DNA from: Parasponia andersonii
Taxonomy: Eukaryota; Streptophyta; Magnoliopsida; Rosales; Cannabaceae
Assembly (NCBI GenBank): GCA_002914805.1
Contig: JXTB01000119.1
Coordinates: 654,750-718,749, forward strand
Direction of reading: 5' to 3'
Length of the DNA stretch: 64,000 bases
Positions 1 to 12,209 of the stretch are shown here, piece after piece. Numbering within the stretch: position 1 is the first letter of the stretch; each line of letters starts with the position of its first letter. The notes beneath the pieces are model-generated. The model saw only the letters and a program-made list of their open reading frames with translations, did no database searches and was not told the origin of the DNA. The position numbers were made by a program, and so were the translations under genes.

Positions 1-665
1 TGGCCCCAATTATTGAAAAGATCACTAGAGATTTCCCCAGCACGATGAAGGATTCGATGCGATTCACCATTACAATGATAATAGAGTTTAGGAGGTTTAG
101 ATGGATATTCCTTAGGGAAACGTACGTCGAAGAAAAACAAGCCGTGGTGATAAGAATTGGTAGCTGCTTTCTCATCAATTACCACGACTCTCATGAGATC
201 AACCCTTGATTTGTAAGCTCTAACGTAGAATATCGAACTGGGAAGTTCGGCTTTCAATATCTCCCACTCCTGTGAAATCTTCTTCTTTAGGGACCCGTTA
301 GGACCACCACATAGTTTAGCAAACTTGTTCAAAGCTAGAAAACGGTGATCAGCAGGAGGGGATTCGAGTATGTCGAAATTCTTGAATTTCCTGAAGTCGG
401 TCTCGGCTTCAACTTCTGTTTCTTCGATGTCACCGTAAATCCTCCGTTGATTACCATCATGATGATCATCACCTTTTTTCAATCCAGCCAGCGTTAGTTT
501 TTTTAATTTTTGACCACTATTGATTGATGATGATGATGCTGCTTTTGTCATCTTATCCAAGCGGAGTTTGATCAGTTCATGTAGCTCTTGTGCTGCTCTT
601 GCTTCTAACCTGGCAATGTTATAATCATCGTAACCAAACAATTTTAGCGTAGTGTTCTTCTTCAT
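1..665 (-). CDS. E2-like (UBC/PHO2-type) protein lacking catalytic Cys, copy 1, partial
   Basis: The reading frame is open from ATG at 665 to the window edge (about 221 codons), so the C terminus is missing. From about residue 140 the protein resembles the E2 domain of large plant ubiquitin-conjugating enzymes of the PHO2/UBC24 group: IFYVRAYKSRVDLMRV, then HGLFFFDVRFP, then YPSKPPKLYYH. Where E2s of this type have G-K-V-C with the thioester cysteine, this copy reads GEISSDLF, with Ser at about residue 213. An active E2 is therefore unlikely; a ubiquitin-binding or regulatory E2-variant role is possible but is inference. The N-terminal 60 residues (LKLFGYDD, HELIKLRLDKM) are shared with the two downstream copies and match no domain I recognise. 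Family assignment is fairly firm, function unknown. Confidence 0.75.
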   Translation of the reverse strand, partial: MKKNTTLKLFGYDDYNIARLEARAAQELHELIKLRLDKMTKAASSSSINSGQKLKKLTLAGLKKGDDHHDGNQRRIYGDIEETEVEAETDFRKFKNFDILESPPADHRFLALNKFAKLCGGPNGSLKKKISQEWEILKAELPSSIFYVRAYKSRVDLMRVVVIDEKAATNSYHHGLFFFDVRFPKEYPSKPPKLYYHCNGESHRILHRAGEISSDLFNNWG

Positions 666-1808
666 CTTTTCCTATCACAACTCGTTTAACTTGGTTTGCA
701 AGTATTGAGAACCGAGAGCCCTTGATATGTATATATATATATATATGGGCATATATATATATATATATATTTAAGATAGTGTTTTGATTAGACTTCAAAA
801 TCCTATAGGAGAACTAAGTCCGCCAGGAAAAAACTCTTCCGTATTGCGCGTCTAAAGTTGGAGTAGGATTTTGGTATTTCCGAATCCTCCTAGGATTTGA
901 GAGCCCTAAAATACCTTGATAATTATCCAATCTTTCGTTTTATTAAAATATGAATATGGAATGGGATAATGCAGGATTGGATGAAAGTAGTATTTCAAAT
1001 TTTCAATTAAACCCATAAACTCTCTTGTATTTTATTTAATTATGTGGCTGAATACGTGGTTGTCCAATTACGTACAGGGCAGTTTTGGACTTGGGTGAGT
1101 ACTTCTGTCCGGTACGGTCTATGTTTATCTGGTAATCACTAATCAATAGTACTGCAGGCCGAGATTGGGCTTCGGAACTCTACTTGGGTTTGGCGATATT
1201 GGGCTCTCAATTTGATCCAAAATAAAAGTGGTTCAGCTCTCAGGCAAAATTGTCTATAATCAAAATCTATATACAAAGACAAGGCATTCCAACGACGACT
1301 TCATTACCCCATAATCAATATCAACATTTTACGTGCAATATCCTTTGCGACAAAAAATTTGAGACTCGGTGTTCATGAATATGAAGATGGTAATAAAGGA
1401 GTTAAATAAGACTTGTCTTCTTGTTCAGTTTGTAATCATTGACCAAAGAGGAATATTAACTACAAATAGAAAAAAGTGGGATTACTTCCTTTTGGCAATT
1501 TTTGGGACAATGTAAAGACGTAAGGGCATTTTCTTTCTTATTCTTCCTCCATTTTTTTTTTTTAAATTGTTATAAGTCATATTTTCTCGTTGAGATCTAG
1601 ATAGTGTAGTACTTGAACTCTGCCTAATTCACTTCAGATTTGAAAGTGGAAACCAATTGTTGAAGCAGTTGAATAGCCAAGAATAAGTAAAATCACAAAC
1701 CTTTCTTAATATGTGGAAATAAAGTAAAAAACTATTAACCGTCAACTTGAATTTTGAAGAATATTATACGAAGTTCGAAATTACGATAAGCCATTTTGTG
1801 GAATGTCT

Positions 1809-1810
<2 letters not shown>

Positions 1811-1853
<43 letters not shown>
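1811..1853. repeat. (AT)n microsatellite
   Basis: Uninterrupted AT dinucleotide run of about 43 bases in the spacer between E2-like copies 1 and 2. Shorter AT runs occur at 727-770, 4379-4401, 11668-11690 and 16669-16697. Confidence 0.95.
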
Positions 1854-1857
<4 letters not shown>

Positions 1858-2974
1858 CTGTTGCTGAGTTTAATGTGTACACATTCTGCCAGAAAATCTT
1901 TGTAAGGCTTATTGTGGTATGTTTTGATTTTTTACCGGCCAATAGTCTCCACATATAAGCATTAGACGTATCTATATGGTTTCTTTTTGAGAGAAATAGT
2001 CTCATGCATTAACTAACTGACATCCAAAATTCTGATTTCTTGTTTGTATTCTTGTTCAAGCCTAATCCAACAATCGAAGCGGCTGAAGCGGAGCGCTATT
2101 AGATTTCAACAAAAGAACCAAGAAATATTACCAAAGGCTGAGCCAACATTAAGCTGTACTATGCATAAGAAAGGATATGCTATCGATGGTCCAATTAGTC
2201 TTGATGTCTTCAGTTAGCTCTTATTTTATTTTATTTTATTTTATATATTTATTTATTTGGGAGTTAAAATTCCCATGTCAACCTGCTTGGTAGATTTATT
2301 CTTGGATTAATAATGACCATGATGATCTTGAGTACTAGGATTTTATGCTGAGTTTCTTCATATTCAATATCTTTGTTGTATTTTGTTTTTTTCGTTTAGC
2401 CTTCTGAATGCTTCAAAATTGTGTCTTTTTCATGTTTATCTTTTTATGCTTGTTAGTTATGATTCAGTAACTTGGAGAATTTCCTGGAAGACCATTTCGA
2501 GATTCGAATTTAATCGTAGTGACAAAAACAGTACGATTCAATTCAAATTCGAAGACAAATATGGTATGAAAGAGTAATGTTCATTCTATTAATATATCAA
2601 CACCAGATTCGATTTAATAAGGTTCCAAATTCAAGTGTGACGAGGCTCAGAGACTTACGGAGTGCACTTTCAGAGTTGAATTTCTTGTACCTTGTTATTT
2701 TTTTTTTCGTGTTGTTGTTATTACTGTTATTTTGCTTAAGGAAAAAAAAAAGAAAAAGAATTGACAAGAAAACATGCCGAATAAAACTTTGCGTGCATTG
2801 TGTTTGTGATATAACACGGTGGGAACAACTAAAAAAAAATTAGAAATAAATGAGCAATTAATTGAATAAAACAAGCCGAATAAGAAGTAATAGTTTATCT
2901 CAAGCAAACCGGATAACAAATGAATTAAAATTGCAAGAACGTAACTGAGATCCATATGGACTTATTCTAATGTC

Positions 2975-4180
2975 TCAGTAGTTCTGGTAATTCAGCACTC
3001 TATTTAGCTTCTCCTCCAAAAGCGCTTGATCGTATTGCTGCTTATTATAAAGGTGTTTACAATAAGCTCCATTCGCTTCAAGGGCCCGAACCAGTTTGAA
3101 GAAGAATCGATTTGAATCCTCATCCTCAGGGTTCATAGAAGCTTTATAGTTCAAAAGAATGTGGTGAGCCCTAATTAATAAATACCCTTTCACGAAAACT
3201 TCGAACCCCATCGGTGGAGACTTCAACATACCAAGAGTGTCACCACTCATTTGCATCATAACATCTTTCTTGTTACAATCCGTCATTCTTCTCTCATCCT
3301 TAAAGTTAGGGCTTAAACTTGAAGCAAATTGTCGAATCAAAACCCGTAGATTTGTTATGAGAGATTCTTTACATGATTCGTTCTTTTTGCGCCAATTTGT
3401 TTGCATCAAAATTTTGTCCTTGTCGTTAAAATTTGGGCTTAAACCTGAAGCCAACTGTTGAATCAAAATAAGTAGACTTATTATGGGAGACTCTTTACTT
3501 GATCGATTAATCTGTTCGCGCCACTTCATGATGAAAAGATCACTAGACACCTCCCCAGCTTGATGAAAAATTGGATGAGAAATTTCACCATAAGAATGAT
3601 AATAAAGCTTAGGAGGCTTGGATGGATAATCGATAGGGAAGCGCACGTCGAAGAAAAACAAGCCGTGGTAATAAGAATTATTAGTAGCAGCTTTCTCATC
3701 AATGACGGCAACTCTCATGAGATCAACCCTTGACTTGTAAACCCTAACGTGAAATATCGAACTAGGAAGTTCAGCTTCCAATATCTCCCACTCCTCCAAA
3801 ATCCTTTTCTTTAGGGACCCGTAGTTTGGATCACCACATAGCTTAGCACAACTGTTCATATATAGAAAATGGTGATCAAAAGGAGGGAATTCAAGTACGT
3901 CGAAATTCTTGAATCTCCAATAGTTGGTCTCCGCTTGAACTTCTATTTCTTCAATCTCACCGTAAATCCTCCTCCATAATTGATTACCACCATGATCATC
4001 GGCTTTTGTCAATCCGGCCGTCTTTATTTTTTTCAATTTTTGACCTCTACTGGTTGATGCTGTTGCTGCATTTGATATCTTGTCCATGCGGAGTTTGATC
4101 AGTTCATGAAACTCTTGCGCTTCTCTTCCCTCTATTAACTCTGCAATAATGTTATCATTGTAACCAAACAATTTTAGCAT
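2975..4180 (-). CDS. E2-like protein lacking catalytic Cys, copy 2, with internal 42-residue duplication
   Basis: An intact frame of 401 codons if translation starts at the ATG at 4180; an in-frame ATG at 4219 would add 13 residues. The ATG used by the neighbouring copies (at MKSTMLK) is ATA here, so the start has shifted. Order: a conserved N-terminal segment (LKLFGYND, HELIKLRMDK), a linker, then an E2-type region from about residue 138 with HGLFFFDVRFP and YPSKPPKLYYH. The active-site position reads GEVSSDLF, Ser near residue 212 instead of Cys. The segment beginning KESPIISLL (about residue 229) is repeated as KESLITNLR 42 residues later; the DNA period is 126 bp and copy 3 has a single unit. 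The C-terminal part (FEVFVKGYLLIRAHHILL) matches the region after the UBC fold in UBC24-type proteins. Intronless. Role unknown, probably non-catalytic. Confidence 0.75.
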   Translation of the reverse strand: MLKLFGYNDNIIAELIEGREAQEFHELIKLRMDKISNAATASTSRGQKLKKIKTAGLTKADDHGGNQLWRRIYGEIEEIEVQAETNYWRFKNFDVLEFPPFDHHFLYMNSCAKLCGDPNYGSLKKRILEEWEILEAELPSSIFHVRVYKSRVDLMRVAVIDEKAATNNSYYHGLFFFDVRFPIDYPSKPPKLYYHSYGEISHPIFHQAGEVSSDLFIMKWREQINRSSKESPIISLLILIQQLASGLSPNFNDKDKILMQTNWRKKNESCKESLITNLRVLIRQFASSLSPNFKDERRMTDCNKKDVMMQMSGDTLGMLKSPPMGFEVFVKGYLLIRAHHILLNYKASMNPEDEDSNRFFFKLVRALEANGAYCKHLYNKQQYDQALLEEKLNRVLNYQNY

Positions 4181-6530
4181 AGTGCTCTTTATTTTTCCCC
4201 TATCACAAATATACCTCAATAATTATCCAATTTTGGCTAACAATTTGAATTTTGAATGGGATATGTAGGAAAGCTTTACTTTGAACGAAATTTGTATTCC
4301 TAGAAAACTTTTGATAGATTTTATTTTATTGATCTGCTCTTTTTATTTAATTGGGCAACTGAGTACATGCCTACATGGTATATATATATATATATATATA
4401 TCAAGTAAAAAGAAAAAAGTTAATTATCCAATATTCCGGTTACTGGAGATTGGGTTTCGGAAATTCTCCTTTTTCCATACTAGCTATTCTTTTTGCATCA
4501 AAAGATTTGAGTCTCGGCGTTAAATATTATTGTGAATTATGGTTAAGCAGTGGAATATGATCTCTTTTTTCTTCTTCTTCCTTTTTTTTTTTTTTTTTCC
4601 AATTTGTAATGACTGACCAAAGAGAAATATCAACTACTAGAATTGGAAATAAGTGGGTTTTTTTAAAAAAAAAAATTTCTTGTTAAAAGACATTTTCTCA
4701 TCGAGATATGGATGTAATGTTCTAGTATATATGGGACTCTGCCTAATACTGTAAAAATAATTCTCTTAAGATACAATGAATAGTTCTAGTTTGCGTAAAC
4801 ATTATTAAACCAAGATGTTAACGTTCAAGCTTTTTCATAATATTAAAACAAATATAAAAAACGTACCTTGTTCCATGATGAAATCTTGATCATTACACTA
4901 GTTATTAATCAGTACTTCAGCAGAAAATACGCTTATTCAGAAATGTATTTGCTCTAATTAATTGCATGCACAATTAATGTATTTTTATAAGCTAAGAGAG
5001 GACCACTTTCCTAAAAGCATATTATAAACACTTTCCATTAAGGTTTGTAATTTTGAAAGAAGTTACCCATTATCTAAAATTTGACAATGAGAATTTAACA
5101 TTTATATTATTTATTGAACCATACAAAATGTTCATATATTCCACACATTAATATAAAATCTTACAATTTCACACAAAATCGTATAAAATATCGCACGAAT
5201 CTTACCAATTGCTGAAGCAGTTGAGTAGCCAGGAATTAATAAGTAAAATCACATACCTTCCGGAATATGTAAGGAAATAAGGTATAAAACTATTAATCTT
5301 GAACTTGGCTTGTCAAGGATCTTATTAAAAGGAAGTTAGCGATAACGATAAGCCATTATGAGGAATATCTTTCTATATAATTTCCATATATAGTTGCTAT
5401 AACTTTCAGAAAATATTCGATCGTAAGGCTTATTGTGCCATGTTTTACATGTAACCATGAGAGTATCTCTCGTTATATTTTTAGCGAGATTCTTGTTTAG
5501 AGAAATAATACGTGGCAATAAAGTGGCTATTGAGTAGCCAAACCGTCAATGAAACTCTCTGCGCCAGTCTGCTTGTTCTTTTCAGATTTCTTGTTTGTAT
5601 TCTTGTTCATGCCTATTCCACAAAAAGCCGAATCATAGCACTACTAGATTTTTAAAAAAAAAAAAAAATCCCCAGGGAAGAAAGCCAATATTAAATGGTA
5701 CCGTGCATATATAAGAAAGTAAGGACATGTTATTATTTTCCAATAAGTCTTTATATTTTCTGTTAGCTTTCTTTTATTTATTTATTTATTTTTTCTATTT
5801 GTTAAAATTCTCGTATTGTCAACCTGCTTAATTGGGAGATTTTTTATTGGATTATTTGACGTGATGATCATGATTAGGATTTTTGTGTGTACCAAAATTG
5901 TATCATGTCACTACTTTCGAAATTGTGTTTATTCCATGCCTTTCTCATGTTAATCTTTCCATCATGCATGCTGGTTAATGGTTAAGATTCAATAACTTGT
6001 GTGATTTTTTGGAAGACCAAATTTCGAGCTTCGAGCAGAAGCAGTGCGACGAAGCTCTAGTATTGATAGGTGCCAGTCCATTATGGAAAATCCTTTAGCA
6101 TGAAAGAGTCAGGTTTGTTCACATATCACGCTATGGTCAAATTCGAGAGAAGGTTCCAAATATTAACACCATAATACGAGGCTAAAAGACTTGGTTAGGG
6201 AGTGCAATTTCAGATTTTGAATTCCTTGAAATTTTAATTTATTTTTTATTTTTGTTACTAATATTTTGCCTTAAAAAAACAAAAGAAGGAACTGACAAGA
6301 AAATATGCCGAATCAAAACTTTATTCATTTATGTTTTTGTAATATAACAAGGTAAGAACCACCCAATTGTCATTGAAGAAACTAAACGAGTAATTTAATA
6401 AAACAAGCCAAGGAGAAAATTGAATCTATATATATATGTATACACACTACAGAATAAATAGTAAATTGCAAGAAGATAACTGAGATTATATATATATCCA
6501 TCCCTAATATATTCTCATCATGTCTCAGTT

Positions 6531-7430
6531 CTAGTAATTCAGCACCCTATTTCGCCTCTCCTCCATAAGCGCCTGGTCGTATTGCTCCTTATTATAATGG
6601 TGTTTACAATATCCTCCGTTTGCTTCAAGCGCCCAAACCAGTTTGAAGAAGAATCGATTCGAATCCTCATCATCAGGGTTCATAAAAGTTTTATAGTTCA
6701 ACAGAATGTAGTGAGCCCTAATTAGGAAATACCCTTTCACGAAAACTTCGAACTGCTTCGGCGGAGACCCCAACATAGTAAGAATGCCACCAATATTGCA
6801 TCTTAATTTGTCGTAAAAACTTATCATTCTTCCCTCGTTGTTAAAATTAGGGCTTAAATTTGAGGCCAGTTTCTGAATCAAAACAAGTAGGTTTATTATG
6901 GGAGACTCTTGACTTGATCGAATTTGTTGGCGCCAAATATTCTTGAAAAGATCACTAGAGACCTCCCCAGCTTGATGAAAAATGGTATCAGATTCACCAT
7001 GAGAATGATGATAATAGAGCTTAGGAGGCTTAGATGGATAATCTGTTGGGAAACGCACGTCCAAGAAAAACAAGCCGTGGTGATAGGAAGTGGTAGCTGC
7101 TTTCTCATCAATTACCGCAACTCTCATGAGATCAACCCTTGACTTGTAAACTCTAACGTAGAATATCGAATTAGGAAGTTCAGCTTTCAATATCTCCCAC
7201 TCCTGTGAAATCTTCTTCTTTAGGGACCCGTTCGGAACACCACAGAGTTTGGTAAAACTGTTCAAAGCTATAAAACGGTGATCAGGAGTAGGGGACTCGA
7301 GTATGTCGAAATTCTTGAATTTCCTAAAGTTGGTCTCGGCTTCAACTCCTGTTTCTTCGATCTCACCGTACATCCTCCGTTGATTATTACCACCATGATG
7401 ATCATCAGTACCTTTTTTCAACCCGGCCAT
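6531..7430 (-). CDS. E2-like protein lacking catalytic Cys, copy 3, N-terminally truncated by frameshift
   Basis: A 299-codon frame from an internal ATG at 7430 covers the whole E2-type region: IFYVRVYKSRVDLMRV, HGLFFLDVRFP, YPSKPPKLYYH, then GEVSSDLF with Ser near residue 158 where the catalytic Cys is expected, and a C-terminal FEVFVKGYFLIRAHYILL. The family N terminus lies upstream in another frame (7431-7580), so the gene is either translated from the internal Met or is a recent pseudogene. It lacks the 42-residue duplication of copy 2. Spacing to copy 2 is about 3.5 kb and the intergenic DNA is also partly alike, so the array arose by tandem segmental duplication. Whether it is expressed cannot be told from sequence. 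Confidence 0.65.
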   Translation of the reverse strand: MAGLKKGTDDHHGGNNQRRMYGEIEETGVEAETNFRKFKNFDILESPTPDHRFIALNSFTKLCGVPNGSLKKKISQEWEILKAELPNSIFYVRVYKSRVDLMRVAVIDEKAATTSYHHGLFFLDVRFPTDYPSKPPKLYYHHSHGESDTIFHQAGEVSSDLFKNIWRQQIRSSQESPIINLLVLIQKLASNLSPNFNNEGRMISFYDKLRCNIGGILTMLGSPPKQFEVFVKGYFLIRAHYILLNYKTFMNPDDEDSNRFFFKLVWALEANGGYCKHHYNKEQYDQALMEERRNRVLNY

Positions 7431-7580
7431 CTTTAGTTTTTTCAGTTTTTGACGACGATGCTTTTGACATCTTGTCTATCTGGAGTTTGATCAGTTCATG
7501 CAACGCTTGTGCTTCTCTCATTTCTAACCCTGCAATGTTATCATCGTCGTAACCAAACAGCTTTAGCATAGTGCTCTTCA
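7431..7580 (-). pseudogene. Out-of-frame N-terminal remnant of E2-like copy 3
   Basis: Reading minus from ATG at 7580 gives MKSTMLKLFGYDDDN and HELIKLQIDKMSKASSS, the same N terminus as copies 1 and 2. After the serine run the frame leaves that of the E2 region and meets a stop near 7407. Compared with copy 1 the poly-Ser/Gln segment has lost a number of bases that is not a multiple of three. A sequencing error is an alternative explanation. Confidence 0.65.
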
Positions 7581-7581
7581 T

Positions 7582-10500
7582 ATTTTCCTATCACAACTTG
7601 TTTAACGCTGTTTGAGAACTAGAACGACCCACATGATGTGCGTATATATAATCTTTTGATCATTAAGAGTTTATATTTCAATGGGATTTGGAACAAACCC
7701 TACGCGTCTACAACTAGAGTTGAATAGGATTGTGCTATACAATTCTTCTACGTTTTGAGAGTCCTAATTATACTACCTGAATTTGTTACGGGATATATTG
7801 AATTCGGTACGTGATATATTTATAGGAAAGCTACACTTTGGATTTAAAGTTAGTATTCCAATGTGAACTCTCTATTGATACAATTTTATTTTATTTTATA
7901 ACTGAATACAAGATAATTATCAAGTAAAAAAAAAAAAAACAAACAAACAACCTGTAATTATGGTACGTTTGTATATTAATTACCAATCAGTAAACTGCCA
8001 CTGCCAATTTCTTGAAGATTGGACTTTGATACACTAATTCTGTTTTGGGCTTACAGCCTATAGATGGAGAGACAATTGGGCTCTAAACGTGATCCAACAT
8101 AAAAGTGGAACATGAAAACTTGGGCTATGATAACCTCTATCCTACAGAGGAAAGAATTTAATTCCACTACCATTTTCTATACACAAGTAATTATTTATAA
8201 CAAGGGCTTCAATTATTATATTTTAAATTTAATTATGAAACCGTCAAAATATAAATGACAAAGAGAAGGCATTCCAGCGACAACCTCATTGACCCATAAT
8301 CATAATCACCGCTGTCTCATCTTTTATTTAAAGATGGAAAGATCAGATTTGGAAACTTTCCCATACAATATTTTTTGCACCACAAAGATTTTGAGCCTTG
8401 GCGTTAATTATAATGACAACTAGACAATTTAACTATTTTTCTTGAGGTAAATTACTATTACCAAGATAAATTACATCAAGCAAGTAACAAATTAAATGGC
8501 CAAGCTTAATAATTAGCCATTGGAATTAAATGTCCTAAAATATAACTTGAAGAATAGGAGTAATATGTTTGATAGAGGAAAAAATGGTTCTTGTTTGATG
8601 ATATGTAGGAATTGACTGATTCAAAGGCTTGCAAAGTCAGAAATAAATGCGATGAAATTGACATGTGTTTTTTTTTGTTACTTTTTATTTTTTGGCCATG
8701 CCCAATATGTGAAAGATGGCCGACAAGTCGGTTGTCACATAGCATTTAAATTTTCCAATTAAGGATTATAAAGGAGTCAGCACCAACCAAGTACAAGATG
8801 TCAGCTGCAATATTTGAGTCAGCATTTGCCCTATAATTCAAACAAATTGATGTATAAACAGCAATATATCATTTCTCCTTTATTATTTTTTTTCCTCCTC
8901 AGCCAATTATAGGTACGAATCCGGAATCCTATGGTAAAAAGACTTAAATTATAGGACCATATACATATGACTGTACATATGTAACGAATTAATGTTCAAC
9001 TAATTAGTTTTATATATTTTATTTGCTGCTAATATGTTATCAAAAATATGGATTAAAAAAAAAAACTTTTCAACCAACACCTATATTTTTGCCTCACATT
9101 AGCAGTAACCACTTCAGAGACAAAATCAAATTATTTGTCTAATTTTAATATCTCAATTCATATCAAATTAATAAACGAAACAAAAATCACATTATCTAAA
9201 ACTTTGTCATTTTAGTACGATGTCTCATCAACACTAGTACTATATAATTTAGTTAGTGACCTCATAATTTAATCTTTTTAGAACAATAGTATAGTCATTT
9301 AAAACTATGCATGGTTAATTTCACTAATAGCTCTAATCATTTTACTACTTTGACCTCCATCTCTTTTTTAATAAAAGAGGACTATTATTAATCTGTCGAG
9401 GAGAGGTCCTCAATTACAGTCCCGAAATACATTCTGGAATGGAATCAAACTACATGCTCTCAGATACAAATTAAAATCATAGGAAGCTAAGTTATGGGAA
9501 ACCATATTTCCTTCACGAAAAAAAAAAAAAAAAACAGGAGCCTACATTACTAAGCAAAGAAAAAAGTTTCTAATTATTTTACTACTTTGATCTCTAAATT
9601 TTCAATTTAAATATGTTTATTCATTTTTAGGATAATATTATATAGTCATTGAAAAATATTGTTAATTTCAGTAATTGTCATTCTATTACTTTAGCCTCCA
9701 AATTTATAACTTAGACTGCCTCAAACTTTGCTATTATTGCACCATTGGTCCAAAGTAGTATGAAACCTGTAATTCTAGGATTAAAGTGATAAAAAGATCA
9801 TAATTCAAGAACTATGGTGAAATTAACTTTTTTTTTTTGAAAAGGAAATATTGAGAATATCCTACTATTATTTTCAATATTATTTTGCAATATAATTTCT
9901 CAACAACATTTTTTCAGTAAAAGGCTTTTTTTCCTCTTAGATCAACAAAGCTTGCTATTAAAAAAGTAGAAATTGTTACAATAACAAATTCCATGGAGGA
10001 ATATATTCCTCAAATATCTAAATTCTAAAGCTGATTTTCCACTTCTTAGGCAATATAACTAAGATAAGAATTAACCAAATGCCAAGAAAGAAAAATAAAT
10101 GAATAAATACCTCCAATAGCAGATGAAAACTATACACATCAATAACCCCTGAGTTATTTGTATTAGCTTGACCCTTAAATTTTAATTTTAGTATTGTATT
10201 ATTCATGAATCAATCATTACACAATTTAAGCTTTGACAGTGTTTTTAATAGATCAATGACCAACAATGTACCAATAGCAAAATTTAAGAGTTAAAATAGT
10301 ACGATACAGGTAAAAAGTAAAATTAATCCTTAATTTTAAATGTTAGAATATGGTGCATTATACCGACTAAAGCAAAAGTAACAAAACAAAAAATAAAAAT
10401 ACAAATAGGAAAAGAGAGAGAGAGAGAGAGAGAGGAAATAATGTTGAGCTACTTCGTTTCATGAGAGGAAATTATGTTGAGTTACTTCGTTTCCTATGAT

Positions 10501-12002
10501 AAAATCATCATGTTCTAGATCACTTGTAAGAATAGTATGAAGTATGAAACGGTCTTGACATTTTCTAACTTTCTAGAGAAGTCTCGATAGTAAATTTGTC
10601 GGTCCTAATTATTAACCTGATTTTTCGTTTAAAGAAAAATAATAATCCGCCCAATTAGTGGTTTGATCAGGAAAATGTGTCTCATACATAAAGTATTAAA
10701 GAAGAAAAAAGTAGAAAGGTTCGTGTCGTTCTCTCTCCATTGGATCCCAATATCATCAAAATAGAGAAGACTACAATAAGCATAAAATTTTGGACCTGTA
10801 ATTGTCTCATTCGATTTGACTTTGCCCTCTCATGAATCCCAATTACAAAATATCTACTGACACATGATCTAACAAATATATCAGAATAGTTTTAGTTTGA
10901 CCTCCCCATGTGCAGCTCTTAACACCTCTCAAGTCTTAACCTTTTTTTTTTCCCCCAAAAAAAAATGTTTAGCATTTTGAGCGAGGGAAATGAACTTGGA
11001 ATTGGGTTATGATTGATGATACCAAAGCAGACTATGATGAACTAAAAGTAAATGGGATCAACTCACGGGTCAGATTCATATTAAAGAAAGAGCTTGCTTC
11101 AAATCTCTCTCAATTGTATATGTCAAACTTCTAGAAGGTCTTTCATAGAGAAGTGAGAGTGAGAGTGAGAGGGAGAGAGAGAGAGTAGAGAGTATCAAGC
11201 ACATGGAATTTCATTATTTAAATAAGTTTTCTAGTGATGGATGGGATAAGTTCACGGTTTCATGTGTGTGACTTTTTTAATCTTTTATAAAAATAAAATA
11301 AAGTAGGTGGGGTATTAAGAAATCTGCAAACAAAAGTTCAGAAAATCCACGAGAAACAGGTATAGGAATTCTTGGCTTATGACCCGGCAATAATGGAGGG
11401 CGTTAGCAACATAAATCTACTAGATTCGGAATATCATTACTTTCTATAATATCTTAATCCTTTTAGAAAAGAGAAAAATATAAGAACAAAATAACAAATG
11501 ATAATATTATGAGAGAAAGCGAAAGAAGGAGGATAGGAAATTATCTTATCGATTGATTGGCTTCACATGCTCTTGTTGTTGTGATTGAGATGGGAGAAGT
11601 TATTACCAAACTCATGATAATTTCATCTAATTATTAATTAAAAGGTGAATTTTATGGGTGGTCCAATATATATATATATATATATATATGGACTGAGATA
11701 GGCCATGATGCTATTATTATCTAACATATATTTTTATTTAGTGGTATTTTTATAAACAAAAGGAATCAAAAAATTTATAAAGACTGCAAACATTTAGTAC
11801 TATATTTTAGAGAAAATTTTTGTTAACTCGATTTAGTCAAAATTTCATATATGTTGCATACATGATATACAATGGACACGGTTCCTTTCTTTTAGCCTCG
11901 ACCTTACATTAATCGTGATATCAATTTTGAGAGAGAGAGAGACAGAGAGAGAGAGCTTTTGAATTAATTCTAATGTTTTCTTTTCATGTATATTAATTCA
12001 GA
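7582..12002. other. Intergenic region without recognisable gene
   Basis: About 4.4 kb of AT-rich sequence. I find no convincing coding region; open frames are short and compositionally biased. It contains (GA)n runs at 10413-10434, 11162-11190 and 11932-11954, and a near-duplicate of about 31 bp around 10432-10495. Confidence 0.6.
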
Positions 12003-12120
12003 TACCGTTAATCAACTAGTTTATAGTAAGAAAACTTAATAATCGTAAACATTCTTATTTTTACCGTTAATCAACTAGTTTATAGTAAGAAAACTTAATA
12101 ATCGTAAACATTCTTTTTTT
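12003..12120. repeat. 59-bp tandem duplication
   Basis: The unit starting TACCGTTAATCAACTAG at 12003 is repeated almost exactly from 12062, just left of the degenerate copia element. The two units are nearly identical, so the duplication is recent. Confidence 0.9.
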
Positions 12121-12209
12121 TAAAAAAAAATTAATAATCATAAACATTCATGATTGATTTTTAATAAACATTTTAATGCACTCAGAAAATGTCATGGCTA
12201 TGGAGTTTA

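Larger units (their letters stand above)
1..8480. repeat. Tandem segmental duplication carrying three E2-like genes
   Basis: Not only the genes but also parts of the spacers repeat at roughly 3.5-kb intervals. Example: the stretch around 1660-1740 (GAAGCAGTTGAATAGCCA and following) returns near 5215-5300, and the stretch at about 2040-2350 resembles 5580-5880. The spacers are AT-rich with no other convincing gene; the longest open frames in them are short and low in complexity. Confidence 0.7.
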
